Shown: positions 25,078 to 33,351 of the stretch, piece by piece | Layout of the letters: the number at the start of each line of letters is the position of its first letter | Numbering within the stretch: position 1 is the first letter of the stretch | Source: Labilithrix luteola | GTDB lineage: Bacteria > Myxococcota_A > Polyangia > Polyangiales > Polyangiaceae | NCBI RefSeq assembly: GCF_001263205.1 | Contig: NZ_CP012333.1 | Coordinates: forward strand, 1,860,001-1,924,000 | Length of the DNA: 64,000 nt | Direction of reading: 5' to 3' | The notes under the pieces: generated by a model | The model's database searches: none | What the model saw: the letters and a program-made list of their open reading frames with translations, nothing else | Told to the model about the DNA's origin: nothing | Position numbers and translations under genes: made by a program

Positions 25078-26279
25078 GGCGTGCCTCCGAGTGAAAGAAT
25101 GACGCCGTCGCCACCGATCCAGACGTGACCCGGCGCGGGCGTCCAAACAGTCATGAGATGGGGGAGCCGGCCACCGAGTCCCGCGACCTTCACGCGCGAC
25201 CAGTGCGCGCCGTCGTAGTGGAGGACGACGGCATTGTCGCCGACGGCCCATATGTCGCTGCCCGACGTGCCGTAGATCGCGTGGAGGGTCTCGGTCGTGG
25301 GGACATCGGAGACCACGTCCCACGCGTAGGAATGACCGGTGTAATGGCGAATGACGCCGGCGCCGCCGACAGCCCAGACGTCGTTCTCCGCCGCCGCCCA
25401 AACTCCGTTGAGCCCTGCCCACGTTCGGCTATCGAACGGAGTGATGGTCGGTGTTGCGCTCTCGGCGTTCGTGATGTGGAACGTCACGCCCGAATAGCCG
25501 ACCGCCCAGAGATCGTCGGCCGAGATGCCATGGACGCTCGACATGCGCCGGCATCCGAGCAACGCGCAGGCGCCGGGCTCGAGCGCATCGTGGAACTCGA
25601 GCGCGTTCGTCGATGGATCGACCCGGAGCCGCCAGAGTCCGTTCGGGGCCGTGTCGAGCCCGCCCCCTTCGAACTGCCGAAGCGTGCTCCAGAGCGATGT
25701 TCCGCCCGAAGCGGCCCAGGAGGAGGTAACCACGACGGCAGACGGTCCGAGCGCGTCCGGCGTGGCGGGAGCCCCGCGTGCGATCCAGCCACCCGAGGAA
25801 GGCGCAGAGGCATCGGCACCGTCCGTGACCTCGAGCCCTCGCGTGTAGACGGACGTGAGCGACGATACCGCGATCTCATTCGCGTCACGGAGCCAGAGTC
25901 CGTTCATCGTCTCGGCGCTGCTCATCGGCGAGGGCTTCCACGAGGTGCCGTCGAAGTGGAACATGGCGCCGACCGCACCGGCCGCCCAGACGTCGCTCTC
26001 GGAGCGTCCTCGGATGACGTTGATGCGAGTTCTCACGTCGAGCCCGCCCCCAGGGCCACTTGGATCGACGGGTCCGTTCGGACAGAGCGCATCCGGCACG
26101 CACGGGTCGGACGGCTCGGCGGCGTCCTCCAATGCATCGGCCCCGCCGTCCTGCACTGGCAACGTGCCACCGTCGGCTTCGAGGCTCTGACGTGAAGTCT
26201 CGTCGTCCGCCGCGCACGCAACGAGAAGCGCGAGCGTGCCCGCGACGCTCGAGAGGGCGCCGATGGTCCGTGCTTTCAT
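25074..26279 (-). CDS. DVWAVG-repeat lipoprotein
   Basis: 401 residues from ATG 26279, with GGGAGGT upstream and an ATGA overlap with the preceding gene. The signal peptide ends LALLVAC (Cys about 22). An Asp/Glu/Ala linker contains a CVPDALC pair. Repeats include IRGRSESDVWAAGAVGAMFHFDGTSW, VHGISADDLWAVGYSGVTFH, VWAAAENDVWAVGGAGVIRHYTGH, IYGTSGSDIWAVGDNAVVLHYDGAHW and VWTPAPGHVWIGGDGVILSLG. These are evenly spaced blades of a probable beta-propeller on the outer membrane surface. Function unknown; the location inside an ECF-sigma operon suggests regulated display. Confidence 0.78.
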   Translation of the reverse strand: MKARTIGALSSVAGTLALLVACAADDETSRQSLEADGGTLPVQDGGADALEDAAEPSDPCVPDALCPNGPVDPSGPGGGLDVRTRINVIRGRSESDVWAAGAVGAMFHFDGTSWKPSPMSSAETMNGLWLRDANEIAVSSLTSVYTRGLEVTDGADASAPSSGGWIARGAPATPDALGPSAVVVTSSWAASGGTSLWSTLRQFEGGGLDTAPNGLWRLRVDPSTNALEFHDALEPGACALLGCRRMSSVHGISADDLWAVGYSGVTFHITNAESATPTITPFDSRTWAGLNGVWAAAENDVWAVGGAGVIRHYTGHSYAWDVVSDVPTTETLHAIYGTSGSDIWAVGDNAVVLHYDGAHWSRVKVAGLGGRLPHLMTVWTPAPGHVWIGGDGVILSLGGTP

Positions 26280-27424
26280 TGGGGCACCTCCCCATCGCGG
26301 CACGGTTCGACCGCGCACTTGCCGGCGATACAGGGTTGACCAGAGAGGACGTCGCATTCGTTTCCGCAAGCGCCGCAATTGCGCGGGTCCGAGGCGAGGT
26401 TCACTTCGCAGCCGTCGGTCGGGTCGCCGTTGCATTCGCCCCAGTCCTGCATGCAGACGAAGCCGCACGATCCGTAAGTGCACGTGCCGAGGCCGTTGGC
26501 GTTCAACGCAATCGACGTGCAGTCGATCCCGCAGCCCCCGCAGTTTCGAAGGTCGGCGCGAAGATCCGCGCAGGTATCGCCGCAAAGCGTCTGGCCCTTG
26601 GCGCAGATGCACTCGGCCTCGCCCTTGCTGTTACGTCGGCAGGTTTGGCCCGGATCGCACGCGATGTTGCACGCTCCGCAGCTCGTCGGGGAGAGGAGGT
26701 TGGCCTCGCAACCGTTGTCGTTCTTGCCGTCGCAATTGGCGAATCCCTGGTCGCACTTGACGTGTCCGCACGTGCCTTCGTCACATCCGTAGTGGGCGTT
26801 CGAACCGGGTTCGCTAGCGCCGGTTCTGGGGCAGGCGACGCCGCAGGCTCCGCAGTTGTCGTCCGACGTCTCCAGATCGACGCACGCTCCCGCGCAAAAG
26901 GAGCGGCCCTTGTCACAGCCGCACTGGCCTTTCTTCGCGTCGTCGTCGTAGATGCACGGCTTCGCCGGATCGGGGCACGCGTCACCGCAGCCGTTGCAGT
27001 TGTCGTTGTCGCCGAGCCTCGTCTCGCAGAGGTCTTCGCGGACGCCGTTGCAGTCGGCGTATCCTTCGAGACACGACGGAACGCACTTACCGGCGACGCA
27101 ATCGAGATAGGCCCCCTCCGTGTTCATGCTCGGGCACTCGATCCCGCACCCACCGCAATTCTTCGGATCGGTCATCACGTTCACGTCGCAGGGGAAATGC
27201 GACGTTGGGCACGTCGTGAACGGTCCGGTGCACGTGTACGAAGCGCAGTACGACGTGAGGCTCGCTTCCGGCACGCCGATGGCCGCACCGCCATCGTCCG
27301 GATTGGTGAAGGACAGTCCAGCGTCGGCTGACGGCGGCACGAACTCGACCGTCTGCTTCTGGCAGGCGATGAGCGCGACGAACGACACCGCGACGAACGT
27401 CGAGGCATGAAGACGCAATTTCAT
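26276..27424 (-). CDS. Cys-rich repeat lipoprotein
   Basis: 382 residues from ATG 27424, with AGGA just upstream. The signal ends FVALIAC. The mature protein is packed with Cys in repeating units: DPKNCGGCGIECPS, DNCNGCGDACPD, DDNCGACGVACPR, SPTSCGACNIACDPGQTC, DLRNCGGCGIDCTS and DPRNCGACGNECDV. These alternate with GYADCNGVREDLCET and WGECNGDPTDGCEVNL units. Such N-C-G-x-C-x-x-x-C modules are typical of myxobacterial and other deltaproteobacterial surface proteins and are probably stabilised by disulfides. It follows the sigma/regulator pair by 32 bp and starts the run of five coupled lipoprotein genes. Confidence 0.82.
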   Translation of the reverse strand: MKLRLHASTFVAVSFVALIACQKQTVEFVPPSADAGLSFTNPDDGGAAIGVPEASLTSYCASYTCTGPFTTCPTSHFPCDVNVMTDPKNCGGCGIECPSMNTEGAYLDCVAGKCVPSCLEGYADCNGVREDLCETRLGDNDNCNGCGDACPDPAKPCIYDDDAKKGQCGCDKGRSFCAGACVDLETSDDNCGACGVACPRTGASEPGSNAHYGCDEGTCGHVKCDQGFANCDGKNDNGCEANLLSPTSCGACNIACDPGQTCRRNSKGEAECICAKGQTLCGDTCADLRADLRNCGGCGIDCTSIALNANGLGTCTYGSCGFVCMQDWGECNGDPTDGCEVNLASDPRNCGACGNECDVLSGQPCIAGKCAVEPCRDGEVPQ

Positions 27425-27456
27425 GTTTCCTGAGATCCGCTTCGGGTGTGGACGAA

Positions 27457-28176
27457 TTACCGAGGGCACGAGCGCATCAGGCCAGCGACGCGCGCTTGGT
27501 GCGCGGACGTCGGGTGAGCGTCGAGAAAGGACCGTCCGAGCTCGCAGGCCTGCGCCTCCTGTCCGAGTCCTTGGTAAGCCTCGATTTCGAGGACGTTCAC
27601 TTCTTGTCCGAGATGCCCGCGAGCAAACACTTCACGGTGCTTCTGGACGTCCGCGCGTGCTCCGCTGAAATCGCGCGCCGCAAGCCTCGAGCGAATTCTC
27701 GAGAGGCTCGCCGCCTCCTTCGCGAGCTGATCTTCCTCGGCGCTGGTCGAGTTCGCAGCGGACGACCGGGCGGGAAGAACGGCCACCCGCGCGGAGGGAA
27801 GTGCCTCGATGGAGATCGTAGGAACCGTCGGCTCTGCCGGGAGCTCGTTCGCGCTCGGAGAGACCGTCGACACCGCCGTCGGCGCGGCTTCGGACGCGAC
27901 GGGCTTTCCCTCGCTGGTGGGCAGCGAGGTCGTTTTCATCGCGGACACGCTGGCGACGGTGGTCGCGGCAGCAACCAGGCCCACCACGCCCAACGTGAGG
28001 CGCGGCGAACGGAAGAGCGGTGACAGCGCGTACGACAGACGCGTCAGTAGCAACGCTGCTGCGCCTCCGAAGGCGAGGCGCCGAAACAGCGCTCTCTGTC
28101 TTTGCCATCGGCGGGGCGGTCGCTCCGCTCGAGCGCGCCGGATCAGCGCATCGAGGTCCATGTCGTGACGACTCAT
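27457..28176 (-). CDS. Membrane regulator paired with the ECF sigma factor (TPR-like C-terminus)
   Basis: 239 residues from ATG 28176, overlapping the sigma gene stop by ATGA, with GGAAGGA upstream. The N-terminus (MSRHDMDLDALIRRARAERPP) is the short helical segment often seen in proteins encoded beside myxobacterial ECF sigma factors. Two hydrophobic segments (about 29-47 and 54-76) follow, then a Ser/Ala/Pro linker. The C-terminal helical part, EEDQLAKEAASLSRIRSRLAARDFSGA through LGRSFLDAHPTSAHQARVAGL, resembles one or two TPR repeats. No zinc anti-sigma HxxxCxxC motif is present. Position and topology suggest an anti-sigma factor or membrane signal relay; this is inference. Confidence 0.7.
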   Translation of the reverse strand: MSRHDMDLDALIRRARAERPPRRWQRQRALFRRLAFGGAAALLLTRLSYALSPLFRSPRLTLGVVGLVAAATTVASVSAMKTTSLPTSEGKPVASEAAPTAVSTVSPSANELPAEPTVPTISIEALPSARVAVLPARSSAANSTSAEEDQLAKEAASLSRIRSRLAARDFSGARADVQKHREVFARGHLGQEVNVLEIEAYQGLGQEAQACELGRSFLDAHPTSAHQARVAGLMRSCPR

Positions 28177-28751
28177 CGCTCGTCCTTCCTCGTGTCGGCA
28201 GCAACTTCTTCCATCCACGCAAGAAGCAGCGTGCGTGCGCGGCGGAGTCGCGAAGCCACGGTCCCCGGCGGGACATCGAGCATCACGGCCACCTCCGAAG
28301 CGGTCATCGTTTCGAGCTCGCACAAGATGAAGACGGAGCGCTGCTCGTCCGGTAGGCGCGCGAGAAGAGCGTCGAGCAGGCTCCATTGCTCGTTCGCGTC
28401 CGCGAGGGATTCCGGCGTCGGCCTCGGATCCGGATGGGCGTCGAGCTCCTCGTCGCCCGCTTGAGCAGGCAAGCGCGCGCGACGGCGGCGAACGTTCGCC
28501 GCCAGGCGGCCTGCGGTCTGGAAGAGGTAGGCCTTTTCGGCACCCGGCCCAACGAAGGAGATCTTCGTGGCGAGCACTGCGAACACTTCCTGGGTCGTGT
28601 CGTCCGCCTCGTCCGAAGAAAGACCGTGGCGGCGAAGCACGCGCCAGACGAAATCGTAGTAGGCGACGACAGCCGCCTTCGCGCGCGCACGATCGCCCGC
28701 TGAAGCAAGTTCGAGCGGACTCACGCTAGCCAGCGAAGCGAGGGGCGGCAC
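28173..28751 (-). CDS. ECF-type RNA polymerase sigma factor
   Basis: 192 residues. The sigma-2 region is AVVAYYDFVWRVLRRHGLSSDEADDTTQEVFAVL; the sigma-4 region is LLDALLARLPDEQRSVFILCELETMTASEVAVMLDVPPGTVASRLRRARTLL, a helix-turn-helix of the ECF kind. It directs RNA polymerase to promoters released by an envelope or developmental signal. It starts at GTG 28751, 30 bp after the upstream gene; a second GTG at 28724 is possible. The stop overlaps the membrane regulator start. As the second gene of an eight-gene unit it probably controls its own operon. Confidence 0.9.
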   Translation of the reverse strand: MPPLASLASVSPLELASAGDRARAKAAVVAYYDFVWRVLRRHGLSSDEADDTTQEVFAVLATKISFVGPGAEKAYLFQTAGRLAANVRRRRARLPAQAGDEELDAHPDPRPTPESLADANEQWSLLDALLARLPDEQRSVFILCELETMTASEVAVMLDVPPGTVASRLRRARTLLLAWMEEVAADTRKDER

Positions 28752-28781
28752 CCTCTAGAATGTCGGTGCTCGCAAAGTTGA

Positions 28782-29867
28782 TCACTTGCCGCCGAACGAA
28801 TGTCCCACTCCGATGCCGATCTCGCCGATCGCGCGGGGAACGTCGTGAGAAGCACCCACCTGGTCGCGCGCGACCGTGGCGTAAACCGTCGGTACGTAGC
28901 TAGCGTTGCCGAAAACCTCGGCATGAAATGCGCGCCCGAGATGCCACCGTATCCGCAGGTCCGAACCGACGGTGAACCAGGGCCTCACGTCATTCCGCGC
29001 GTTGGAAACGCCGGTGCTGTAGGAATGATACGCACCGCCGGTCGCGTCCAGGCATCCCTCGAGAGACAACGGCGCGAGGATTCGGCGGCCCACGCAGCCT
29101 TCGAGGCGCGCCGTCCACGTCTGCACGAAGACGTTCAGCTCGGACGTGTCCGATAGTTGAGCTCGCGCGAAGGCGAGGGAAGCTCGCAGGCCGCCGTCGA
29201 GGACCCCAAGGCTGCGCTGCGCTTCGACGTACCCGCGATAGCCCATGGTCGGGCGCGGGAGTGCTCCGAGGACGAGCTCGGTTCCGACGCCCACCCCGAG
29301 CGCAACCGTTGCTGGCCCGCGCGGCGATCGTCGTGGAGGCGACTCCGCCGGACGATCGACGGTCTCCGCTGGGGCCACGCGTTCGGCGCTCTCGGCCCTG
29401 TCGCCAGCGGCAGCACCATCGTCGTGTGTCGCGATCTGGTGAGGCGCGTCATCGGCCGCATCGACGGCGGCGAGGTCCGTGGCGACGGCGGTGACGACGG
29501 CAAGTGCTCGCACGAGTGCGCGGCAATCGCGAGCGTCGACGTTTCGGGTGTCCGCCGAACCATCGCGTTTCGCGATGACCAGCTCCCCCTCGAGCTTGCC
29601 GTTCGTGGACGCCCGAATCCGAACATCGAAGCGTCTTGCATCCGGGTCGTCGGTTGCCAGCGAGAGTCGAGGTCGCTCCGCAAGCAACAACGCGACGAAA
29701 CGCGAGCGATCCGGGCAGTGGCCGGCGAGGCGCTCTTCGACCGCGTAGTGAAGTTGGATCGCTTCGACTCGCCCCTCTTCGCCGAAGGCCGCTGGGATCA
29801 CCCCGAACAACGAGACTGCGCTCGTCGCAAGGAGCGACGCTCCACGGAGAGACGCCTTCGTCGCCAT
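28782..29867 (-). CDS. Exported protein with predicted outer-membrane-like C-terminal half
   Basis: 361 residues from ATG 29867. A signal peptide (SLLATSAVSLFGVIPAAFG) precedes a domain with HYAVEERLAGHCPDRSRFVALLLAERPRL, DARRFDVRIRAS and VDARDCRALVRALAVVTAVA, a pattern I have seen at the front of myxobacterial secreted proteins of unknown function. A Pro/Ala/Glu linker follows. The last 180 residues alternate in beta-strand fashion with many aromatic and small residues and end in VGHSFGGK, compatible with a small barrel. It is the first gene of the operon. TACCCT (complement of 29877-29882) lies 9 nt before the ATG and no ribosome binding site is visible. Confidence 0.68.
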   Translation of the reverse strand: MATKASLRGASLLATSAVSLFGVIPAAFGEEGRVEAIQLHYAVEERLAGHCPDRSRFVALLLAERPRLSLATDDPDARRFDVRIRASTNGKLEGELVIAKRDGSADTRNVDARDCRALVRALAVVTAVATDLAAVDAADDAPHQIATHDDGAAAGDRAESAERVAPAETVDRPAESPPRRSPRGPATVALGVGVGTELVLGALPRPTMGYRGYVEAQRSLGVLDGGLRASLAFARAQLSDTSELNVFVQTWTARLEGCVGRRILAPLSLEGCLDATGGAYHSYSTGVSNARNDVRPWFTVGSDLRIRWHLGRAFHAEVFGNASYVPTVYATVARDQVGASHDVPRAIGEIGIGVGHSFGGK

Positions 29868-29876
29868 TGCGCGCAA

Positions 29877-29882
29877 AGGGTA
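29877..29882 (-). promoter_or_regulatory. Candidate -10 hexamer for the eight-gene sigma/lipoprotein operon
   Basis: On the minus strand this reads TACCCT, 9 nt before ATG 29867. If used as a -10 it would give a leaderless operon mRNA. An ECF-type promoter further upstream is not excluded. Confidence 0.35.
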
Positions 29883-29937
29883 GGCGAATCCGCGCCCGCA
29901 GCCCCCTGCGCTAGCTCCTGAGCTCACACGATCCTCG

Positions 29938-30217
29938 TCACGGTCGCCCTTGCGGAGCGGTCGCGTGGGCCTGCCGCTGGCGCGCGTGGCGATGAACGGT
30001 CCGCGCGATCGTCACGAGCGCCTCGTGCTCGGGAGACAACCGGGCGCGCCACCTCGCGTCATCGAAGGCGCCGAGACGACCATCATCGGGTTCGACTTCG
30101 CGAAGGCGTGCTCGCGCCGCGCGTCGACGCAGATTCGAGCGCCAGCGACATGGCCATCTCCCCTGACAGCGAACCGATCACGACCGCTTCGTGGAGGAAC
30201 GAGAACTTCTCGGGCAC
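29938..30217 (-). pseudogene. Possible frameshifted gene remnant
   Basis: On the minus strand, one frame from about 30217 reads protein-like (VPEKFSFLHEAVVIGSLSGE, then MAMSLALE). A second frame continues protein-like from about 30140 (LRRRAARARLREVEPDDGRL, then FDDARWRARLSPEHEALVTIARTVHRHAR) to a stop at 29938. Neither has a convincing start or ribosome binding site. Together they look like one broken protein of about 90 residues. No family is recognised. This is the only sign of coding in the 967-bp gap 29868-30834, which otherwise holds the riboswitch leader. Confidence 0.25.
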
Positions 30218-30344
30218 GGACGCAGAGCACGAACAAAGTCGCTCGGCGCGGCGGACGCCGGAGCAAGGGCCCTTGTATCGCGAACTTGGGCAAAGGCCCC
30301 ATATCTTGATTGACGAACAGGCCCCACCCCCATATCTTGCGTCT

Positions 30345-30590
30345 GGTGTTGGTGCCTGGGCATCCGTCCAGGCTGAAAAGGGAACCCGGTGCAATCCGGG
30401 GCTGCCCCGCAGCGGTAATCGAGAACCCCGAAATCCGCCAAAGCGCACTGGGCGTGCGGCCTGACGAGCGTGCTTCGCACGTTCGTTGGAACGTAAGCCT
30501 GGGAAGCGGTGGTCAGTAGGAATCCCGTTTTGTGCTTCGGCACTTACGGAAATGCTCGGAAGCCCGAAGACCTGCCAGCATCCGGCGTGA
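30345..30590 (+). ncRNA. Cobalamin riboswitch upstream of nrdAB
   Basis: The 5' element GGTGCC is followed by a CCTGG-CCAGG stem. The core reads GCTGAAAAGGGAACCCGGTGCAATCCGG, then GGCTGCCCCGCAGCGGTAATC (30398-30420), matching the conserved GGGAA, GGTG-AA-TCC and CTGCCCC-GCA-C-GTAA signature. A GC-rich arm (30440-30535) leads to the closing GGAAGCCCGAAGACCTGCC near 30558-30576, the analogue of AGCCAGGAGACCTGCC. It should bind adenosylcobalamin and repress the downstream class I ribonucleotide reductase when B12 is plentiful, as established for nrdAB in Streptomyces. Confidence 0.9.
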
Positions 30591-30650
30591 GGAGTCGAAC
30601 TCATCTCGCCGGTCGACCCAAGCAGTAGCCCGAGGGGGCTAGAGGTCGGT

Positions 30651-30747
30651 CCAGAACGTGTTTCGTAGCTCTCGTGGCCCTTCGTGGCCTTCAGCGCCCG
30701 CAAGCGCTGAGCATCCCGATCTCGCGCACGCGCATCTCACGTTCTGG
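30651..30747 (+). promoter_or_regulatory. Expression-platform hairpins between riboswitch and nrdA
   Basis: CCAGAACGTG (30651-30660) pairs perfectly with CACGTTCTGG (30738-30747). Inside it TCAGCGC (30691-30697) pairs with GCGCTGA (30704-30710) around a CCGCAA loop. A U-rich run (CTTCTTTTTCC, about 30760-30775) follows the outer stem. The arrangement fits a conditional terminator read by the upstream riboswitch. Confidence 0.45.
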
Positions 30748-30834
30748 CTCGCACTCTCGTCTTCTTTTTCCTCGGGAACTCATCCCAGGGGAGCGGTCTG
30801 GCATCGCTCTTTCTGGCCGACCCGGAGCTGGACC

Positions 30835-33351
30835 ATGCAAAGCGAAACGCTGGGCACGAACGTGCCTTCGCGTAACGGCACGTCGCCGTTGCGTACCAAC
30901 GCGAACGAAGACAGCGGCTACCCGCAGACGACCATGCGGGTTAAGAAGCGAAGCGGCGCCGCCGAGCCCGTGGACGTCAACAAGATCGTCCGCGCCATCA
31001 GCCGCTGCTGCGCGGGCCTGCCCGACGTCGATGCGATGCGCGTCGCGACGAAGACCATCAGCGGTCTCTACGACGGCGCCACCACGCGTGAGCTCGATCG
31101 CCTCTCCATCCAGACGGCGGCATCGCTCATCGCCTTCGAGCCCGAATACGCGAAGCTCGCGGCGCGCCTGCTCGCGACGTACATCGACAAGGAAGTCCGC
31201 AACCAGGAAATCCACGCGTTTTCGCAGTCGATCGCGAACGCGCACGCGCTCGGCCTCGTCAACGAGCGCCTCGCCGACTTCGTCAAGAGCAACGCGCGCA
31301 AGCTCAACGACGCGCTGGCGCCCGAACGCGATCGCGAGTTCGAGTACTTCGGCCTCCGCACGGTCTACGACCGGTATCTGCTCAAGCACCCGTCCACGCG
31401 CCTCGTTCTCGAGACCCCGCAGCAGTTCTTCATGCGCATCGCGTGTGCGCTCTCGGAGACGGCGAACGAAGCGCTCGAGCTCTATCGCCTCTTCTCGTCG
31501 CTCGAGTACCTCCCGAGCTCGCCGACGATGTTCAACGCGGGCACGCGCCATGAGCAGCTCTCGAGCTGCTTCCTGCTCGATTCGCCCGACGACCACCTCG
31601 AGCAAATCTACAAGCGCTACACCGACGTCGCGATGCTCTCGAAGTTCTCGGGCGGCATCGGCCTCGCTTATCACCGCGTTCGTTCGCGCGGTTCGCTCAT
31701 CGAGAGCACGAACGGCCACTCGAACGGCATCGTCCCGTGGCTCAAGACGCTCGACGCGTCGGTCGCGGCGGTCAACCAGGGTGGCAAGCGCAAGGGCGCG
31801 TGCTGCGTGTATCTCGAGCCGTGGCACGCCGACGTCGAGGAGTTCCTCGAGCTCCGCGACAACACGGGCGACGAGGCGCGCCGCACGCACAACCTGAACA
31901 TCGCGAACTGGGTCAGCGATCTGTTCATGAAGCGCGTCGAGGCCGACGGCACGTGGAGCCTCTTCGATCCGAAGACGGTTCCGCACCTGCCCGACCTCTA
32001 CGGCGCCGAGTTCGAGAAGGCCTACGAAGAGGCCGAAAAACAGGGCCTGGCGAGCAAGACCGTCAAGGCGCGCGAGCTCTACGCGCGCATGATGCGAACG
32101 CTCGCCCAGACCGGCAACGGCTGGATGACGTTCAAGGACAAGTCCAACCTCGCGTGCAACCAGACGGCCCTCCCCGGTCGCACCGTGCACCTCTCGAACC
32201 TCTGCACGGAGATCCTCGAGGTCACGTCGCAGGACGAGTCGGCCGTGTGCAACCTCGGCTCGATCAACCTCTCGCGCCACACGACGAAGAACGCCGACGG
32301 TGCGGTGACCTTCGACTGGTCGAAGCTCGCGCACACGGTTCGCACGGCGGTTCGCCAGCTCGATCGCGTGATCGATCTCAACTACTACCCGATCGCCGAG
32401 ACGCGCACGTCGAACAACCGCTGGCGCCCCGTGGGCCTCGGTCTCATGGGCCTCCAGGACGTGTTCTTCCAGATGCGCCTTCCGTTCGACGCGCCCGAGG
32501 CGCGCGAGCTCTCGAAGCGCATCTCGGAGGAGATCTACTTCCACGCGCTCTCCACCTCCGTGGAGCTCGCGATGGAGAAGGGCAAGCACGCCGCCTTCGC
32601 CGAGACGCGCGCCGCGCGCGGTGAGCTGCAGTTCGACGCCTGGGGCGTCACGCCGAGCGATACCTCCCGCTGGGACGAGCTCCGCGCGCGCGTCGTCGCC
32701 CACGGCCTCCGTAACTCGCTCCTCTGCGCGATCGCGCCGACGGCCACCATCGCGTCGATTGCCGGCTGCTACGAGTGCATCGAGCCGCAGGTCTCGAACC
32801 TCTTCAAGCGCGAGACGCTCTCGGGCGACTTCCTCCAGGTGAACCGCTACCTGGTCGGAGAACTCAAAGCGCTCGGCGTCTGGAACGACGACACGCGCGC
32901 GCGCCTCAAGCTCGCCGAAGGCTCGGTGCAGACCGTCATGGCGCTCCCCGCCGAGCTCCGCGTCGTGTTCCGCACGGCGTGGGAGATCCCGATGCGCTCG
33001 CTCATCGACATGGCCGCCGATCGCGGAGCGTTCCTCGATCAGAGCCAGTCGCTGAACCTGTTCGTCGAGAGCCCGAACATCGGGCAGCTCTCGAGCATGT
33101 ACTTCTACGCGTGGAAGAAGGGTCTCAAGACGACCTACTACCTGCGTTCGCGCCCGGCGACGAAGATCGCGAAGGCCACGGTGGAGATGCCCCCAATGCC
33201 CTCGCCGGTACGTGACGCCGATACGCGCACCTCGCAGGGATGGACGCCCACCCCGCCGTCGGTCGCCCCCGCCCCGAGCACCACGCAGACGGACGCCGCC
33301 GCGATCGCCTGCTCGCTCGAGAACCCCGAGAGCTGCGAGGCGTGCCAGTGA
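30835..33351 (+). CDS. nrdA: Class Ia ribonucleoside-diphosphate reductase, large subunit
   Basis: 838 residues from ATG 30835, with GGAG 7 nt upstream. It reduces ribonucleoside diphosphates to deoxyribonucleotides aerobically with NrdB. The N-terminal ATP-cone (about 34-120; MRVKKRSGAAEPVDVNKIVRA) provides allosteric activity control. Catalytic-domain landmarks are PSSPTMFNAGT..QLSSCF (redox Cys), SNLCTEI (Asn, Cys and Glu of the active site), VCNLGSINLS (second redox Cys) and PTATIASIAGCYECIEP. The C-terminal tail ends CEACQ, the CxxC re-reduced by thioredoxin or glutaredoxin. The stop overlaps nrdB by one base (TGATG). Expression is placed under the cobalamin riboswitch at 30345, implying a B12-dependent class II enzyme elsewhere in the genome. 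Confidence 0.96.
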   Translation: MQSETLGTNVPSRNGTSPLRTNANEDSGYPQTTMRVKKRSGAAEPVDVNKIVRAISRCCAGLPDVDAMRVATKTISGLYDGATTRELDRLSIQTAASLIAFEPEYAKLAARLLATYIDKEVRNQEIHAFSQSIANAHALGLVNERLADFVKSNARKLNDALAPERDREFEYFGLRTVYDRYLLKHPSTRLVLETPQQFFMRIACALSETANEALELYRLFSSLEYLPSSPTMFNAGTRHEQLSSCFLLDSPDDHLEQIYKRYTDVAMLSKFSGGIGLAYHRVRSRGSLIESTNGHSNGIVPWLKTLDASVAAVNQGGKRKGACCVYLEPWHADVEEFLELRDNTGDEARRTHNLNIANWVSDLFMKRVEADGTWSLFDPKTVPHLPDLYGAEFEKAYEEAEKQGLASKTVKARELYARMMRTLAQTGNGWMTFKDKSNLACNQTALPGRTVHLSNLCTEILEVTSQDESAVCNLGSINLSRHTTKNADGAVTFDWSKLAHTVRTAVRQLDRVIDLNYYPIAETRTSNNRWRPVGLGLMGLQDVFFQMRLPFDAPEARELSKRISEEIYFHALSTSVELAMEKGKHAAFAETRAARGELQFDAWGVTPSDTSRWDELRARVVAHGLRNSLLCAIAPTATIASIAGCYECIEPQVSNLFKRETLSGDFLQVNRYLVGELKALGVWNDDTRARLKLAEGSVQTVMALPAELRVVFRTAWEIPMRSLIDMAADRGAFLDQSQSLNLFVESPNIGQLSSMYFYAWKKGLKTTYYLRSRPATKIAKATVEMPPMPSPVRDADTRTSQGWTPTPPSVAPAPSTTQTDAAAIACSLENPESCEACQ

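Noticed and set aside
30590..30600. tRNA T-arm-like GGAGTCGAACTC
   Set aside because: No acceptor, D or anticodon arms can be built around it; it lies in the riboswitch 3' region.
30691..32703. 670-residue minus-strand open frame opposite nrdA
   Set aside because: Shadow composition (Arg/Glu/Val/Leu runs), no start signal, and overlaps the riboswitch platform and a fully supported nrdA.
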